Source of the DNA: an uncultured Marinobacter sp.
Lineage (GTDB): Bacteria; Pseudomonadota; Gammaproteobacteria; Pseudomonadales; Oleiphilaceae
Direction of reading: 5' to 3'
Assembly (NCBI RefSeq): GCF_946886895.1
Contig: NZ_CAMPJO010000020.1
Location: 1-52,584 of the forward strand
DNA length: 52,584 nt
Numbering within the stretch: position 1 is the first letter of the stretch; the number at the start of each line of letters is the position of its first letter. The translations under genes were made by a program, and so were the position numbers. The notes below the pieces were generated by a model. That model ran no database searches. It saw only the letters and a program-made list of their open reading frames with translations, and was not told the origin of the DNA. Shown piece after piece: positions 1 through 9,900 of this stretch.

Positions 1-53
1 CATGGCTCCATTCTCTCAGATGCTGGAGCCTCCTCAAAACCCGGGGCGGTTCA
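1..53 (-). mobile_element. Left end of an IS3-family-like insertion sequence (partial)
   Basis: Bases 1-53 are the exact reverse complement of 52531-52583. Read on the minus strand the element begins TGAACCGCCCCGG, a type of end I associate with IS3-family elements (TG...CA termini). A ribosome site GGAG and an ATG at 3-1 then lead out of the window, as expected for the first transposase orf. The host sequence resumes at about base 54 inside a permease gene. Family assignment is from memory of typical ends and is not proven. Confidence 0.6.
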
Positions 54-633
54 GACCGCTATTTCAGGGACGCTGGCGATTGCCGTAGGTATCCCGCTCG
101 GGGTTATCCTGAGCCGGCCCCGCTTCATCAAGGTTTCTGAGTGGGCCATGCAGGGGCTGAACGTGGGCACCACGATCCCGACCCTGGCGATCCTGGCGTT
201 GTCCATGAGCCTTCTGGGCATCGGCTTCATTCCTTCGGTATTCGGTCTGTTCATCGCCTCGCTGCTGCCGATCGTGCGCAACACCTACACCGGGTTACTG
301 GGGGTTCCCGCGCACCTCAAGGAGTCTGCCTCGGGCATCGGAATGTCTCCTGGACAGATGTTGCTGCGTGTGGAAATTCCAAACGCTGCCTACGTCATTT
401 TCGCAGGTATCCGGACGGCGCTGGCGATTAACGTGGGTACGGTACCACTTGCTTTCCTGATCGGCGGTGGCGGTCTCGGCGAGCTGATCTTCACCGGCAT
501 CGACCTGTTCGAAACCGAAATGATGCTGGCCGGGGCCCTCATGACCGCCCTTCTGGCCATCACAGTGGACATCCTGGTAGCCGCCTGCGCGTTCCTGATG
601 GTTCCCCGGGGCGTCAATCCATCCCGTACCTGA
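54..633 (+). pseudogene. Quaternary-amine ABC transporter permease (OpuCB/YehW-like), 5' end lost to the IS
   Basis: Inner-membrane permease of a glycine betaine/choline-type ABC importer. The frame is open from base 54 and reads TAISGTLAIAVGIPLGVIL, which normally lies about 30 residues into such permeases, so the start is missing. The ATG at 148 is internal. The cytoplasmic EAA-type loop that contacts the ATPase is present (ESASGIGMSPGQMLLRVEIP), followed by the usual GGGGLGELI segment and a last membrane helix. The binding-protein gene follows 86 bases downstream. The cut coincides with the insertion-sequence end, so I infer disruption by transposition. No ATPase gene is visible; it may lie left of the window. 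Confidence 0.75.
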
Positions 634-719
634 GGTCGCATAGAGCGGCCCGGGATTCGAAAACTGGCCACTCCGCGCGGGGTAGCCACAAAACAAGAAG
701 TCACCAGGAGCACTGAAAT

Positions 720-1610
720 ATGAAAACCCTCAAGAAACTGGCATCCGTAGCCACCCTTGCCATCACCATGACCTTCGGTGGCGTCGCAGCTGCCGAAACT
801 ATCGTAGTGGGTGGCAAGAACTTCACCGAGCAGCAACTGCTGACTTCCATGACCGCCCAGTACCTTCGCGCCCAGGGCTACGATGTAGATACCCGGGCCG
901 GCATGGGCAGCGCTGTTCTGCGATCCGCCCAGGAAAATGGCCAGGTGGACGTTTACTGGGAGTACACCGGCACCGGCCTGATTGTTTACAACGACGTCAA
1001 GGAAAAGCTTGGCCGGCAGGAAGGTTATGAGAAAGTGCGCGAGCTGGACATGGAAAAAGGGCTGGTCTGGCTGAACCCGTCTGACGCCAACAACACCTAC
1101 GCCCTGGCCATGCGGGCCGAGGAAGCTAACGACATGGGCATCAAGACCCTGAGTGATATGGCTGCCGCCATCAACGATGGCAAAGAACTGGTCCTGGCGA
1201 GTAACGCCGAATGGTACGCACGTGAAGACGGCTTCCGCCCGTTTGCCAAGGCCTACGACTTCAAACTGCCGCGCGACCAGATCAAGCGTATGGACTCAGG
1301 GCTGACCTATACTGCGTTGAAAGAAGGTGAAGTGGACCTGGCGTTGGTCTTCGCCACTGACGGACGTATCCCAGCATTTGATTTCGTACTTCTGGAGGAC
1401 GACCAGAACTTCTTCCCGGACTACGCAATCACACCGGTGGTGCGACAGGAAGTTCTGGAACAGAATCCGGAACTGGACGACCAGCTCAACAAGCTTTCCG
1501 GCTTGCTGGATAACGAGGTAATGTCCCGTCTGAACGCCCAGGTGGACGTCGAGAAAGAAGAAATCGAGAAGGTTGCCCGCAACTTCCTTGAGCAGAACGA
1601 CCTGATCTGA
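720..1610 (+). CDS. Periplasmic quaternary-amine-binding protein (OpuAC/OsmX-type)
   Basis: Substrate-binding protein of the importer whose permease precedes it; 296 aa. Residues 1-25 form a signal peptide ending AAAE. The mature start (TIVVGGKNFTEQQLL) and the motif VDVYWEYTGTGL are typical of the OpuAC/YehZ family that binds glycine betaine, choline, carnitine or similar. A ribosome site AGGAG lies just upstream of the ATG at 720. A strong terminator follows at 1628-1660. The ligand cannot be told from sequence. The neighbouring hydrolases and dehydrogenase suggest catabolic rather than purely osmoprotective uptake. Confidence 0.85.
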   Translation: MKTLKKLASVATLAITMTFGGVAAAETIVVGGKNFTEQQLLTSMTAQYLRAQGYDVDTRAGMGSAVLRSAQENGQVDVYWEYTGTGLIVYNDVKEKLGRQEGYEKVRELDMEKGLVWLNPSDANNTYALAMRAEEANDMGIKTLSDMAAAINDGKELVLASNAEWYAREDGFRPFAKAYDFKLPRDQIKRMDSGLTYTALKEGEVDLALVFATDGRIPAFDFVLLEDDQNFFPDYAITPVVRQEVLEQNPELDDQLNKLSGLLDNEVMSRLNAQVDVEKEEIEKVARNFLEQNDLI

Positions 1611-1627
1611 CCCCCGAGTCAGACATC

Positions 1628-1660
1628 GCCCTGTGCGCCCCGACGGTTCACAGGGCTTTT
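1628..1660 (+). terminator. Rho-independent terminator after the binding-protein gene
   Basis: Perfect 8-bp stem GCCCTGTG / CACAGGGC with a 13-base loop, followed by TTTT. It lies 18 bases after the stop codon and separates the transporter genes from the nitrilase-family gene. Confidence 0.8.
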
Positions 1661-1699
1661 GCCGTTGTATACCCGTCTTTCAATCACCGAGAAGCCGAC

Positions 1700-2536
1700 A
1701 TGATTACCAACCTGAATGTGGCCGTCGCACAGATCAACAGCCAGTTGCTGGATGTTGAAACCAACCTTGAACGGCACCGCGAATACGCTGAGCAGGCTCG
1801 TCAGAGTGGGGCGGAACTACTGCTCTTCCCTGAGCTGTCGCTGACCGGCTACCAGGTCGGGCGTGATGCACCTACCGTTGCCATGCGGAGGGACGATCCG
1901 GCCCTGCTCAGCCTCGCCAGGCAGGCAAAAGACATCACACTTGTGGCCGGCTTTGTAGAGCGGGCGCGGGCAGGCGAACTGTACAACGCCATGGCATACC
2001 TGCGGGATGGTGAGGTGATTCATGTTCATCGCAAACTCAATTTGCCCACCTATGGCGGCCTGGAAGAAGGCAAGTGGTTCCATTCCGGCAGCCAGATCGG
2101 CAACGTGAAAATCCGCGAGCACTGGGAGTCCAGCTGCCTGATCTGTGCGGACCTGTGGAACCCTGCCCTTACCCACTGCGCTTTCCTGAAGCAGCCCGAA
2201 CTGATGCTGGCACCGATCAATTCTGCTTCCGGTGTTGTCAGTGAGAACTTCTCTAACGAGGACAACTGGAAGACCAATGTCAGCTTTTACGCCATGATCT
2301 ACGGCACGCCGATGGTGATGGCCAACCGCTATGGACACGAGAAAGATCTCTGGTTCTGGGGCGGCAGCTGTATCCTCGGTCCAAAGGGAGAAATCCTCGC
2401 ATCTGCAGAAGACCGGGAGTGTCTTATTCAGGCAGAGCTGAATCAGGAGTCCATCGACCGCGCCCGCTTCGAGATGCCGACGGTGCGGGATTCCAACACC
2501 CGTCTGATCCGACGTCTGCTCGACGATCAGTACTGA
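1700..2536 (+). CDS. Nitrilase-superfamily carbon-nitrogen hydrolase
   Basis: Cytoplasmic C-N hydrolase of 278 aa. The three family catalytic residues are visible: Glu45 in LLFPELSLTGY, Lys112 in HVHRKLNLPTYG, and Cys149 in SSCLICADLW. Branches of this family act as amidases, N-carbamoyl hydrolases or omega-amidases. Sequence alone does not choose between them. It follows the importer on the same strand behind a terminator, so it probably has its own promoter. Together with the downstream amidohydrolase it fits hydrolysis of an amide or cyclic intermediate made during catabolism of the imported compound. The specific role is inference. Confidence 0.8.
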   Translation: MITNLNVAVAQINSQLLDVETNLERHREYAEQARQSGAELLLFPELSLTGYQVGRDAPTVAMRRDDPALLSLARQAKDITLVAGFVERARAGELYNAMAYLRDGEVIHVHRKLNLPTYGGLEEGKWFHSGSQIGNVKIREHWESSCLICADLWNPALTHCAFLKQPELMLAPINSASGVVSENFSNEDNWKTNVSFYAMIYGTPMVMANRYGHEKDLWFWGGSCILGPKGEILASAEDRECLIQAELNQESIDRARFEMPTVRDSNTRLIRRLLDDQY

Positions 2537-2548
2537 GTTCCAAGGCAT

Positions 2549-2572
2549 AAAAAAGGGCGGCCATGGCCGCCC
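2549..2572. terminator. Convergent-gene terminator hairpin
   Basis: Perfect 18-base palindrome of GGGCGGCCA and its complement at 2555-2572, preceded on the plus strand by six A residues, which give a U-tract for minus-strand transcripts. It sits between the convergent nitrilase and amidohydrolase genes and mainly serves the minus-strand gene. Confidence 0.7.
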
Positions 2573-2594
2573 GAAGAACATCTTCATCAACGCT

Positions 2595-3482
2595 TCAATC
2601 ATCAAATCCATACAGGCGGGCGGGATTGGATACGAGGATTCGTTTTCGCGTCTCCTCGTCCGGTACCCAGACGGCCAGGTCTTCCAGCAGGTCGGTATCA
2701 TCCGGCATCAGCCCCGAGAAATGAGGGTGGGGCCAGTCCGACCCCCAGACACATCGGTTGGCATTAGCAGCCACCAATGCGCGGGCGATTTCTTCGACAT
2801 CCGGATAGGGATACTCGCCCTGCAAAGTGACCCGATAGCTGCCAGAGAGTTTCACCCAGGCCCTGTTGTCTGCCAACAACCGGAGCAGCTTACGGAAGCC
2901 CGATTGGCCGGTGCCCAGGGTCGCGGGCATATGCCCCATATGGTCAAAAACCACAGGAACCGGCAGCTCCGCAACACGATCCATAATGTCGTCACAGTCA
3001 GAGACGTTGATCAGGAACTGAAGGTGCCAGCCCAGATCTGCAATCCGATCCGCCAGCCCCAGAACGTCATTCCATTGCAGGCCACCCCGAAACAACAGGT
3101 TCATCCGAACACCCCGGAATCCGGCCTCATGGAGTTCCTCAAGCTCAGTGCTGGAGACTCCCGGGGCGACCACACACACGCCGCGATAGTCATATCCCCA
3201 CTCCCTGAGGTGCCGGAGTGCCTGCAGGTGAAGGCTGTTATCGGTGCCGTAGACACTTGGCTGTACCAGGACCCCCCGCTCGATACCCAGCATCTGATGC
3301 AGCTCGAGATACTGTTCCAGAGACGCCTCTGGCGGCGTATAGGTGCGGTTAGGGGTAAAGGGGAAGTCCTCGTGGCGGCCAAAGACATGAGCGTGGGTGT
3401 CACAGCTCTTTGCCGGAACCGCCACTTCCGGCCGGCGCACCACCGTGCGGGCTGCCTCACAGAAGGGAATCTCAGAACTCAT
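2595..3482 (-). CDS. Amidohydrolase-2 family metal-dependent hydrolase (LigI-like)
   Basis: TIM-barrel amidohydrolase of 295 aa. The first-strand metal motif THAHVFG (residues 29-35) is present, with later VFDHMGH and WGSDWPHP segments typical of the 2-pyrone-4,6-dicarboxylate lactonase-like branch. Members open lactones or hydrolyse amide rings. It is convergent with the nitrilase gene and lies downstream of an alpha/beta hydrolase on the same strand. All three hydrolases probably act on intermediates of one pathway, but the substrate is unknown. Confidence 0.75.
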   Translation of the reverse strand: MSSEIPFCEAARTVVRRPEVAVPAKSCDTHAHVFGRHEDFPFTPNRTYTPPEASLEQYLELHQMLGIERGVLVQPSVYGTDNSLHLQALRHLREWGYDYRGVCVVAPGVSSTELEELHEAGFRGVRMNLLFRGGLQWNDVLGLADRIADLGWHLQFLINVSDCDDIMDRVAELPVPVVFDHMGHMPATLGTGQSGFRKLLRLLADNRAWVKLSGSYRVTLQGEYPYPDVEEIARALVAANANRCVWGSDWPHPHFSGLMPDDTDLLEDLAVWVPDEETRKRILVSNPARLYGFDD

Positions 3483-3500
3483 AGTCGGTCACTCGAAGTG

Positions 3501-3523
3501 AAAACGGCGGCCAGAGGCCGCCG
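3501..3523 (-). terminator. Terminator of the alpha/beta hydrolase gene
   Basis: Stem CGGCGGCC / GGCCGCCG around an AGA loop. Four A residues on the plus strand give a short U-run at the 3' end of minus-strand RNA. It lies just downstream of the stop codon at 3535. Confidence 0.6.
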
Positions 3524-3534
3524 CAAGGGAGCTA

Positions 3535-4425
3535 TCAGAATGTGGAAGTGATCCAGTCGGCGATCTTGCCGGCAAAGGTCTGGAACTTCGGATTCTCGTC
3601 CAGCATCCACTCTGTATGGCCACCGCCCTCAAGCAGGAAGAGCTCCTTTGGACCCGGGTAGCGGGCATAAAGAGAGCGAGCTTCGGTCACCGGGTGCAGG
3701 TCGTTCTCGGCCCCGTGGGCGATCAGCAGCGGGATCTGAGCGAAGCGTTCATCGAGGTGCGCTTCCGGGCAGAAGCTGATCAGCGAATCTGCAAAATCGA
3801 ACGTGGAAGTCACACCATAACCGGGTGCCTTGACCAGCTCGGTATAAACGTACTCGCGGCTAACCGGATCCAGAGGATAAATCTCGAACGGGTCAATACC
3901 CTGGGCCTCTCCGCCTTTAGCCAGACGCAGACGCTCGTTGGCCATAAAAGCGCGGAACTGCTTCCAGCCATGCTCACCGCGCAAAGCTTTCTGAACACGC
4001 ACAGCGTCGTAGAAACCGTTCATCGCGATCAGACCGTCAACCTGGTCCTCACAGACGCGGAAGGCGTCCAGCACAAGGCCGCCGCCCATGCCCCAGCCAG
4101 CCAGGACAACTTTGCGTTTTTCTTCTTTTGCGCGCTCGGCAACTATCGCCACCGCATTGGCGATATCACGAACCTGCTCTTCAATGAGGACATGCTCACG
4201 CTCACCCTCCGACTCGCCAAAGCCGCGGTAGTCAAAGCCGAATACCGTGAAGCCCTTTTGGGTCAGGAAGCGGGCATAACGCTCTGGGTGGATGTTTTTC
4301 TGGCCGGTGAAGCCGGAGCAAACGATGACGATGGGCAGACGCGGGTCGTCATGCTCCTCATTCTTAAAGAAGGCGCCGTCGAGGGTGAGCTTGTCACTCT
4401 GGAATTTCACTTTTTGTTCGATCAT
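3535..4425 (-). CDS. Alpha/beta hydrolase-fold protein with glycine at the nucleophile position
   Basis: Soluble 296-aa alpha/beta hydrolase, closest in style to dienelactone hydrolase/S33-type proteins. The start at 4425 follows an AGGAA ribosome site; a frame extension to 4476 is possible but unlikely. The nucleophile elbow reads AGWGMGGG at residues 109-116, so the usual Ser of GxSxG is Gly112. The acid and histidine regions look intact (IAHGAENDLHP and GGGHTEW). It may be a non-hydrolytic lyase-like or binding protein, or use another nucleophile. The gene is divergent from the GlxA-type regulator at 4554, so it may be a direct regulatory target. Confidence 0.7.
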   Translation of the reverse strand: MIEQKVKFQSDKLTLDGAFFKNEEHDDPRLPIVIVCSGFTGQKNIHPERYARFLTQKGFTVFGFDYRGFGESEGEREHVLIEEQVRDIANAVAIVAERAKEEKRKVVLAGWGMGGGLVLDAFRVCEDQVDGLIAMNGFYDAVRVQKALRGEHGWKQFRAFMANERLRLAKGGEAQGIDPFEIYPLDPVSREYVYTELVKAPGYGVTSTFDFADSLISFCPEAHLDERFAQIPLLIAHGAENDLHPVTEARSLYARYPGPKELFLLEGGGHTEWMLDENPKFQTFAGKIADWITSTF

Positions 4426-4553
4426 GTCGGGTTCCTGCCAATGGGCGTTGTTGTTAACGACTACGGGTCCCATCATCAGAAAATCCGGATCGACAAAAAT
4501 TTAATAAAACGCCATCATGCACTACAAAAGCGACATTCCGTTCAGGCAGCCCA

Positions 4554-5516
4554 ATGACAGAACCGGAAACCCGGAAAATCGGCTTTCTCGCCATTCCACA
4601 GTTCTCCATGCTTTCGTTCGTCGCGGCAATGGAACCCCTGCGTGCGGCCAATCGCCTGAGCGAGCAGCCGCTGTACGAATGGCACATCTTTTCCCAGGAC
4701 AACCAGCCCGTGGCTGCCAGCAACGGCTTGCCAATCAGTCCAGACCGGCGATTTAATGAAACCAGTGATATCGATCTGATGATCGTGGTGGCCGGTATCG
4801 GCACCACCGTTATCTGGGACAAAAAGCTGTTTGAATGGCTGCGTCAGCTCTCACGCCGTGGGGTGGCGCTAGGTGCCACCTCCACCGGTTCTCTCCTGCT
4901 GGCCCGCGCCCGACTCCTCTCCAATCACCGCTGCACCATTCATTGGGAAAACAAGGAAAGCTTTGAGGAGGAGTTTCCCGAACTCAACATGACCGGGGAA
5001 CTGTATGAGATCGATGGCAACATCATGACCTGCTCAGGCGGCCTGGCCAGCCTCGATATGATGTGCCACAAGATCGCTCTGGAGCATGGGGCGGATCTGG
5101 CCATGGGGTGCGCGGAGCAGTTCATCCATCCACAGATCCGACCGGCCAATGACAAACAGCGGATGGAACTCCAGTTCCGGCATAACACCAATCATCCGCG
5201 CCTGCTCAAGGTCATCCAGTTGATGCAAAACCACACCGAGGAGGTCCTGAACCTCACGGAAATCGGCGAGAAAGTCGGCCTGTCGACACGCCAGATGGAA
5301 CGGCTGTTTCGAACGCACCTGCAGACCACACCCAACGCCTTTTACATGCAATTGCGCCTGGAGCGGGGGAAACACCTGTTGCTTCAGTCCACCATGAGCA
5401 TTACCCAAATCGCCACCGCCTGTGGCTTTAACTCGACTTCCTATTTTACCCGTTGCTATACCAAGGGCTTCGGGCTGACACCCCGGGAGCAGAGGCAGAA
5501 ACGGGAGCAGGGCTGA
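4554..5516 (+). CDS. GlxA/AraC-family transcriptional activator (GbdR/CdhR-like)
   Basis: A 320-aa regulator with an N-terminal DJ-1/PfpI-like sensor domain (about 1-190, KIGFLAIPQFSMLSFVAAMEPLRAA) and a C-terminal AraC double helix-turn-helix (about 215-315, ending STSYFTRCYTKGFGLTPRE). GbdR, CdhR and relatives with this architecture control glycine betaine and carnitine catabolism in pseudomonads. The position, divergent from the alpha/beta hydrolase and upstream of the PrpD-dehydrogenase pair, marks it as the likely local activator. The inducer is not predictable. Confidence 0.85.
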   Translation: MTEPETRKIGFLAIPQFSMLSFVAAMEPLRAANRLSEQPLYEWHIFSQDNQPVAASNGLPISPDRRFNETSDIDLMIVVAGIGTTVIWDKKLFEWLRQLSRRGVALGATSTGSLLLARARLLSNHRCTIHWENKESFEEEFPELNMTGELYEIDGNIMTCSGGLASLDMMCHKIALEHGADLAMGCAEQFIHPQIRPANDKQRMELQFRHNTNHPRLLKVIQLMQNHTEEVLNLTEIGEKVGLSTRQMERLFRTHLQTTPNAFYMQLRLERGKHLLLQSTMSITQIATACGFNSTSYFTRCYTKGFGLTPREQRQKREQG

Positions 5517-5607
5517 ATAGAAGTTGTCGGCTTTATTAAAGCTCATGTCGCATTATTTGCAGTCGACCAGACCGTGAACCTCAATGATGGAGGCACAATA
5601 ATACCGA

Positions 5608-6963
5608 GTGCCTTCCATGCCCGACCTGTCAGTACCAAAGAAGATTCTGGAGCTTGATGCCACCGCTCTGCCGACCGAGGTCTATGACCTTGCCCGGACC
5701 TGCCTGCTGGACCTGTTGGGCGTGGCAGCAGCTGCAACCAGCACGCCCCTCGCCCGGATAGCTCTTGAGTTTGTACGCAATCAGTACCCGGGCAGACAGG
5801 CACTACTGTTCGCGGAGGGTCAGGCCTCAAGTGCCGGATCAGCCCTTTACGGTGGCTGGCTGATTGACGCCCTGGATGCCCACGATGGCCATGTGCTGAC
5901 CAAGGGCCATGCCGGTGTTGCCATCCTGCCCGGGCTACTCTCTTTACCCGAAACACAGGGCCTGTCGGGACGACGGTTTTTGGGGGAGCTGGCCATCGGC
6001 TATGAGATTGCCATTCGCGCCGGTATCAGCCTTCATGGCTCAGCCCGCGACTACCATACCTCCGGTGCGTGGAACTGCCTGGGCGTGGCCGCCGTGACGG
6101 CCCGGGTAATGGGAGTGACGCCACAGCAACTGGCGGAGGCCCTCGGCACCGCCGAGTTCTACGGTCCACGCAGCCAGATGATGCGCTGCATAGACCATCC
6201 AACCATGCTGAAGGACGGCTCTGGCTGGGGCGCCATGACCGGCATTTCCGCCGCACTTCTGGCCCGGTCTGGCTTTACCGGTGCCCCCGCATTGCTTCTC
6301 GAGGAAGCTGATCTCTGGCGGGACCTCGGTACCCATTGGCATTTCCTGAATACTTATTTCAAACGGTACCCGGTGTGCTATTGGGCCCAACCTGCCGTGG
6401 AAGCCGCGCTATCACTCCGGGCTTCAATACCCGACATGGACCAGGTCGAGGAAATTCGAGTTACCAGCTTCCATCAGGCGATTCGACTGCATACGTCCCG
6501 GCCTCAAAGTACCGAAGAGGCCCAATACAGCCTGCCCTGGGCGGTGGCTTGTGCTTTGCACCGCGGCACGGTGGATCAGCAGTCGGTAACCAATGATCTG
6601 GACCACCCCAAGGTCTTGCGGCTGAGCGGAAAAGTCCAGCTTTGCGAATCTGTCGAGTTCTCGGCCTGCTTCCCGGCGCACAGATATGCCACGGTTGCGA
6701 TCCGACTGAACGATGGCCGGGAACTGGTCAGTGACCGCTTCGAGGCGAGAGGCACGCCGGGCAACCCGATTGCCCAGAGCGAACTGGTCACCAAATTTTA
6801 CGAACTGGCCGGGCCGGCCCTCGGCCCGGAAGCCCATTGCCTGGAGCGGGCCGTCCACGAACTGTCTGACCAACCGGTGACAGAACTTCTGGCACAACTG
6901 ACCCAGCCTCCCCCCCACCAGCACCCACAGGAAAGCAGTCTCAGCCATGCTACCGCGACTTGA
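5608..6963 (+). CDS. MmgE/PrpD family protein
   Basis: A 451-aa protein of the 2-methylcitrate dehydratase/cis-aconitate decarboxylase fold. Visible family features are the N-terminal helix region ARTCLLDLLGVAAAA, the DALDAHDGH segment, and SGAWNCLGVAAV. I chose GTG at 5608 because GGAGG lies 14 bases upstream; ATG at 5617 is an alternative. The 3' end overlaps the next gene by 17 bases, which indicates translational coupling. Members act on hydroxy-tricarboxylates or related acids; here the substrate is unknown. It is probably coupled to the D-2-hydroxyacid dehydrogenase that follows. Confidence 0.8.
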   Translation: MPSMPDLSVPKKILELDATALPTEVYDLARTCLLDLLGVAAAATSTPLARIALEFVRNQYPGRQALLFAEGQASSAGSALYGGWLIDALDAHDGHVLTKGHAGVAILPGLLSLPETQGLSGRRFLGELAIGYEIAIRAGISLHGSARDYHTSGAWNCLGVAAVTARVMGVTPQQLAEALGTAEFYGPRSQMMRCIDHPTMLKDGSGWGAMTGISAALLARSGFTGAPALLLEEADLWRDLGTHWHFLNTYFKRYPVCYWAQPAVEAALSLRASIPDMDQVEEIRVTSFHQAIRLHTSRPQSTEEAQYSLPWAVACALHRGTVDQQSVTNDLDHPKVLRLSGKVQLCESVEFSACFPAHRYATVAIRLNDGRELVSDRFEARGTPGNPIAQSELVTKFYELAGPALGPEAHCLERAVHELSDQPVTELLAQLTQPPPHQHPQESSLSHATAT

Positions 6964-9900
6964 GCAAATAACACCGACCCAGTCCCGTTACCTCGCGTTC
7001 CTCGAGACTCTCAAGAAATCGGGTTTCCGGGGAGAAATGACGCCGGACTATGCAACCAGAACGGTACTGGCGACCGATAACTCCATCTATCAAGTGCTGC
7101 CACAGGCGGTGGTTTTCCCGATGGACAAGGCAGATGTCCAGGCACTGGCTCGCCTGGCGGCAACAGCTGATTGGGCCGATATCGTCTTCAGCCCCCGCGG
7201 CGGAGGCACGGGCACAAACGGTCAGTCTTTAACAGACGGAATTGTGGTGGACCTGTCCCGTCACATGAACCGGATCCTGGAAATCAACGCCGCTGAAGGT
7301 TGGGCGCGGGTCGAAGCGGGAGTCGTGAAGGATCAACTGAATGCAGCCGCGAAAACCCACGGTGTTTTTTTTGCGCCGGAGCTGTCCACCAGCAACCGGG
7401 CTACCATCGGTGGCATGATCAATACCGATGCCAGTGGCCAAGGATCGGTCATGTACGGCAAGACCAGGGATCATGTCCTGGAACTGGAAACCGTCCTGTT
7501 GGATGGAAGCCTGCTGCAGACCAGCCCCCTCGATGCCGAACAGGAGACAGCCGCAACCGAACAAGCCTCGCTCGCAGGCGATATTTACAGAACCCTCGCG
7601 GGTATCTGGGACCGCCGCCGTGACGATATCGAACAGCGCTTTCCCAAGCTGAACCGATGCCTGACCGGTTATGACCTGGCCCACCTCCGCGATCAGGAGG
7701 GCCGGCTCAACGCAAACAACATCCTGTGTGGTTCCGAGGGCACGCTGGGGTTTATTGTCGAGGCAAAAATCAATCTGGTGCCGATACCCGATTACCAGGC
7801 TCTGGTGGTGGTCCAGTATGACAGTTTCGATGCATCTCTGAGGGATGCCCGTGCCCTGATGGAAGCCGGCCCAGCCTCAATCGAAACCATCGACAGCAAG
7901 GTCCTGGAGCTTGCCAGGGGTGACATCATCTGGCACGGCATGGCGCAGTTTTTTCCGAAGACTGCAGACTTCCCAACCCGGGGCGTAAACCTTGTCGAAT
8001 TTACCGGGGGCGACGAGCAAGAGGTTCGCCGGGCAATAAGGACATTGACTGAGCTGCTGGACGATCCAAAACGGACGCCAATCTGCCACTACGCCGTCGC
8101 CTTCGGGGAACAGGCGGTCAGCCAGGTCTGGAAAATGCGTAAGCGGGCCGTGGGTCTGCTGGCCAAAACATCCGGGGAGGCCCGCCCGGTGGCATTCGTT
8201 GAGGACACCGCTGTCCCCCCGGAGCATCTCGCGGACTTTATCGGCGAGTTTCGCGCCGTCCTCGACCGCAAGGGGCTGAACTACGGAATGTTCGGCCACG
8301 TGGATGCCGGCGTTCTCCATGTTCGCCCGGCCCTCGACCTCAAGGATCCGGAAGCGATCAACGTCGTTCGTTCGGTCACCGAGGAGGTGGTCGAACTGGT
8401 GCGAAAATACCATGGTCTGCTCTGGGGTGAGCATGGCAAGGGGTTCCGTTCCGAATTTGCCCCCGGCTTTTTCGGAAACCTTTACCCGGAGTTGCAGGCC
8501 GTGAAACGCGCCTTTGATCCCCGCAATCAACTCAACCCAGGTAAGATTGCGACACCCGATGCCCGAATCCCGCTGGTGAAACTGGATGAGCCCGGGCAGC
8601 GCGGAGCACTCGACCGCACCATTCCGGTTGCCAGCCGACGCAGCCAGCCGGACGCAATGAACTGCAACGGCAACGGCGCGTGCTACAACTTCGATCCGGA
8701 CGATGCCATGTGCCCGTCATGGAAAGCGACTCGCGACCGCCGGCATTCCCCAAAGGGTCGCGCCTCCCTCGTCCGGGAGTGGCTCAGGCTGCTCGGCGAG
8801 CAAGGTGTGGATACCGAATCGCTAGCGACACAGACAAATTCGACCCCGGCGCTGCGGAGCCTGCCCGTGAGGTTTCGGAATACCTGGGCGCGCAACAGGG
8901 GGCAGTACGATTATTCAAATGAAGTCCGGGAAGCGATGGACGGCTGTCTATCCTGCAAATCCTGCTCAGGCCAATGCCCTGTCCAGGTCGACATTCCCGA
9001 AGCCCGCGCCCGGTTCATGCATCTGTACCACAGTCGCTACCTGCGCCCCTTCAAGGATCATCTGATCGGAAGGCTGGAACAACTGATTCCTTTCATCGCC
9101 AATCCCCTGGCCCGCCCGCTATACAACACCCTCATGCGCTGGGCACCGGTCAAGGCACTGGTCCGGAACATTGGCATGGTGGACAGCCCCCTGCTTGCAA
9201 CGCAAACACCCATCGCGGCAGCTGCCAGGCTAGGCATTGGTATAGTGAATGATGGGGAGCTGTCAGGCTTAAGCGAGGAGGAGCGGGCCCGGTCACTGAT
9301 CATCGTTCAGGATGCGTTCACCAGCTACTTCGAGACCGATACGTTCGCCGCCATCCTTGAAACACTACAATATCTCGGCCTGCAGATCTGGTTGCTGCCC
9401 TTCCACCCGAATGGCAAACCGCTGCACGTCCATGGATTTCTAAAACAGTTCGAGACCATTGCAGGCAAGCATGCCAGCCTGCTGAATTGCTACGCGAAGT
9501 ACGACATTCCTCTGGTTGGCATCGACCCTTCAATGACCCTCGCTTTCCGGTCGGAGTACAGAAAGTACGTTGGTACGAAAGTACCCACGGTCATGCTGCT
9601 TCAGGAATTCCTTGCCCCCCGGGTCGAGAAGCTTGCTAAAACTCTAGAACTGGAGTCTGGAGGACAAGTCACTCTCATGGGGCATTGTTCAGAGAAGACA
9701 AACGCCGTCGGTAGTTTGGATCAATGGCGGCAGGTATTGGAGGCGCTGGGTATCGAACTCAAAATTGAAGCCGCCGGCTGCTGCGGCATGGCAGGTACGT
9801 ATGGGCATGAAACCCGGAATCTGAAAACGTCCAAAACCATATATGAATTATCCTGGGGACCGAAGATCAGAAAATTGAAGGATCGCAGGGTTATACTTGC

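Noticed and set aside
51..284. Minus-strand open frame at the left end as a possible IS gene
   Set aside because: It runs antisense through the permease, well outside the 53-base IS end. The likely transposase start points left from base 3.
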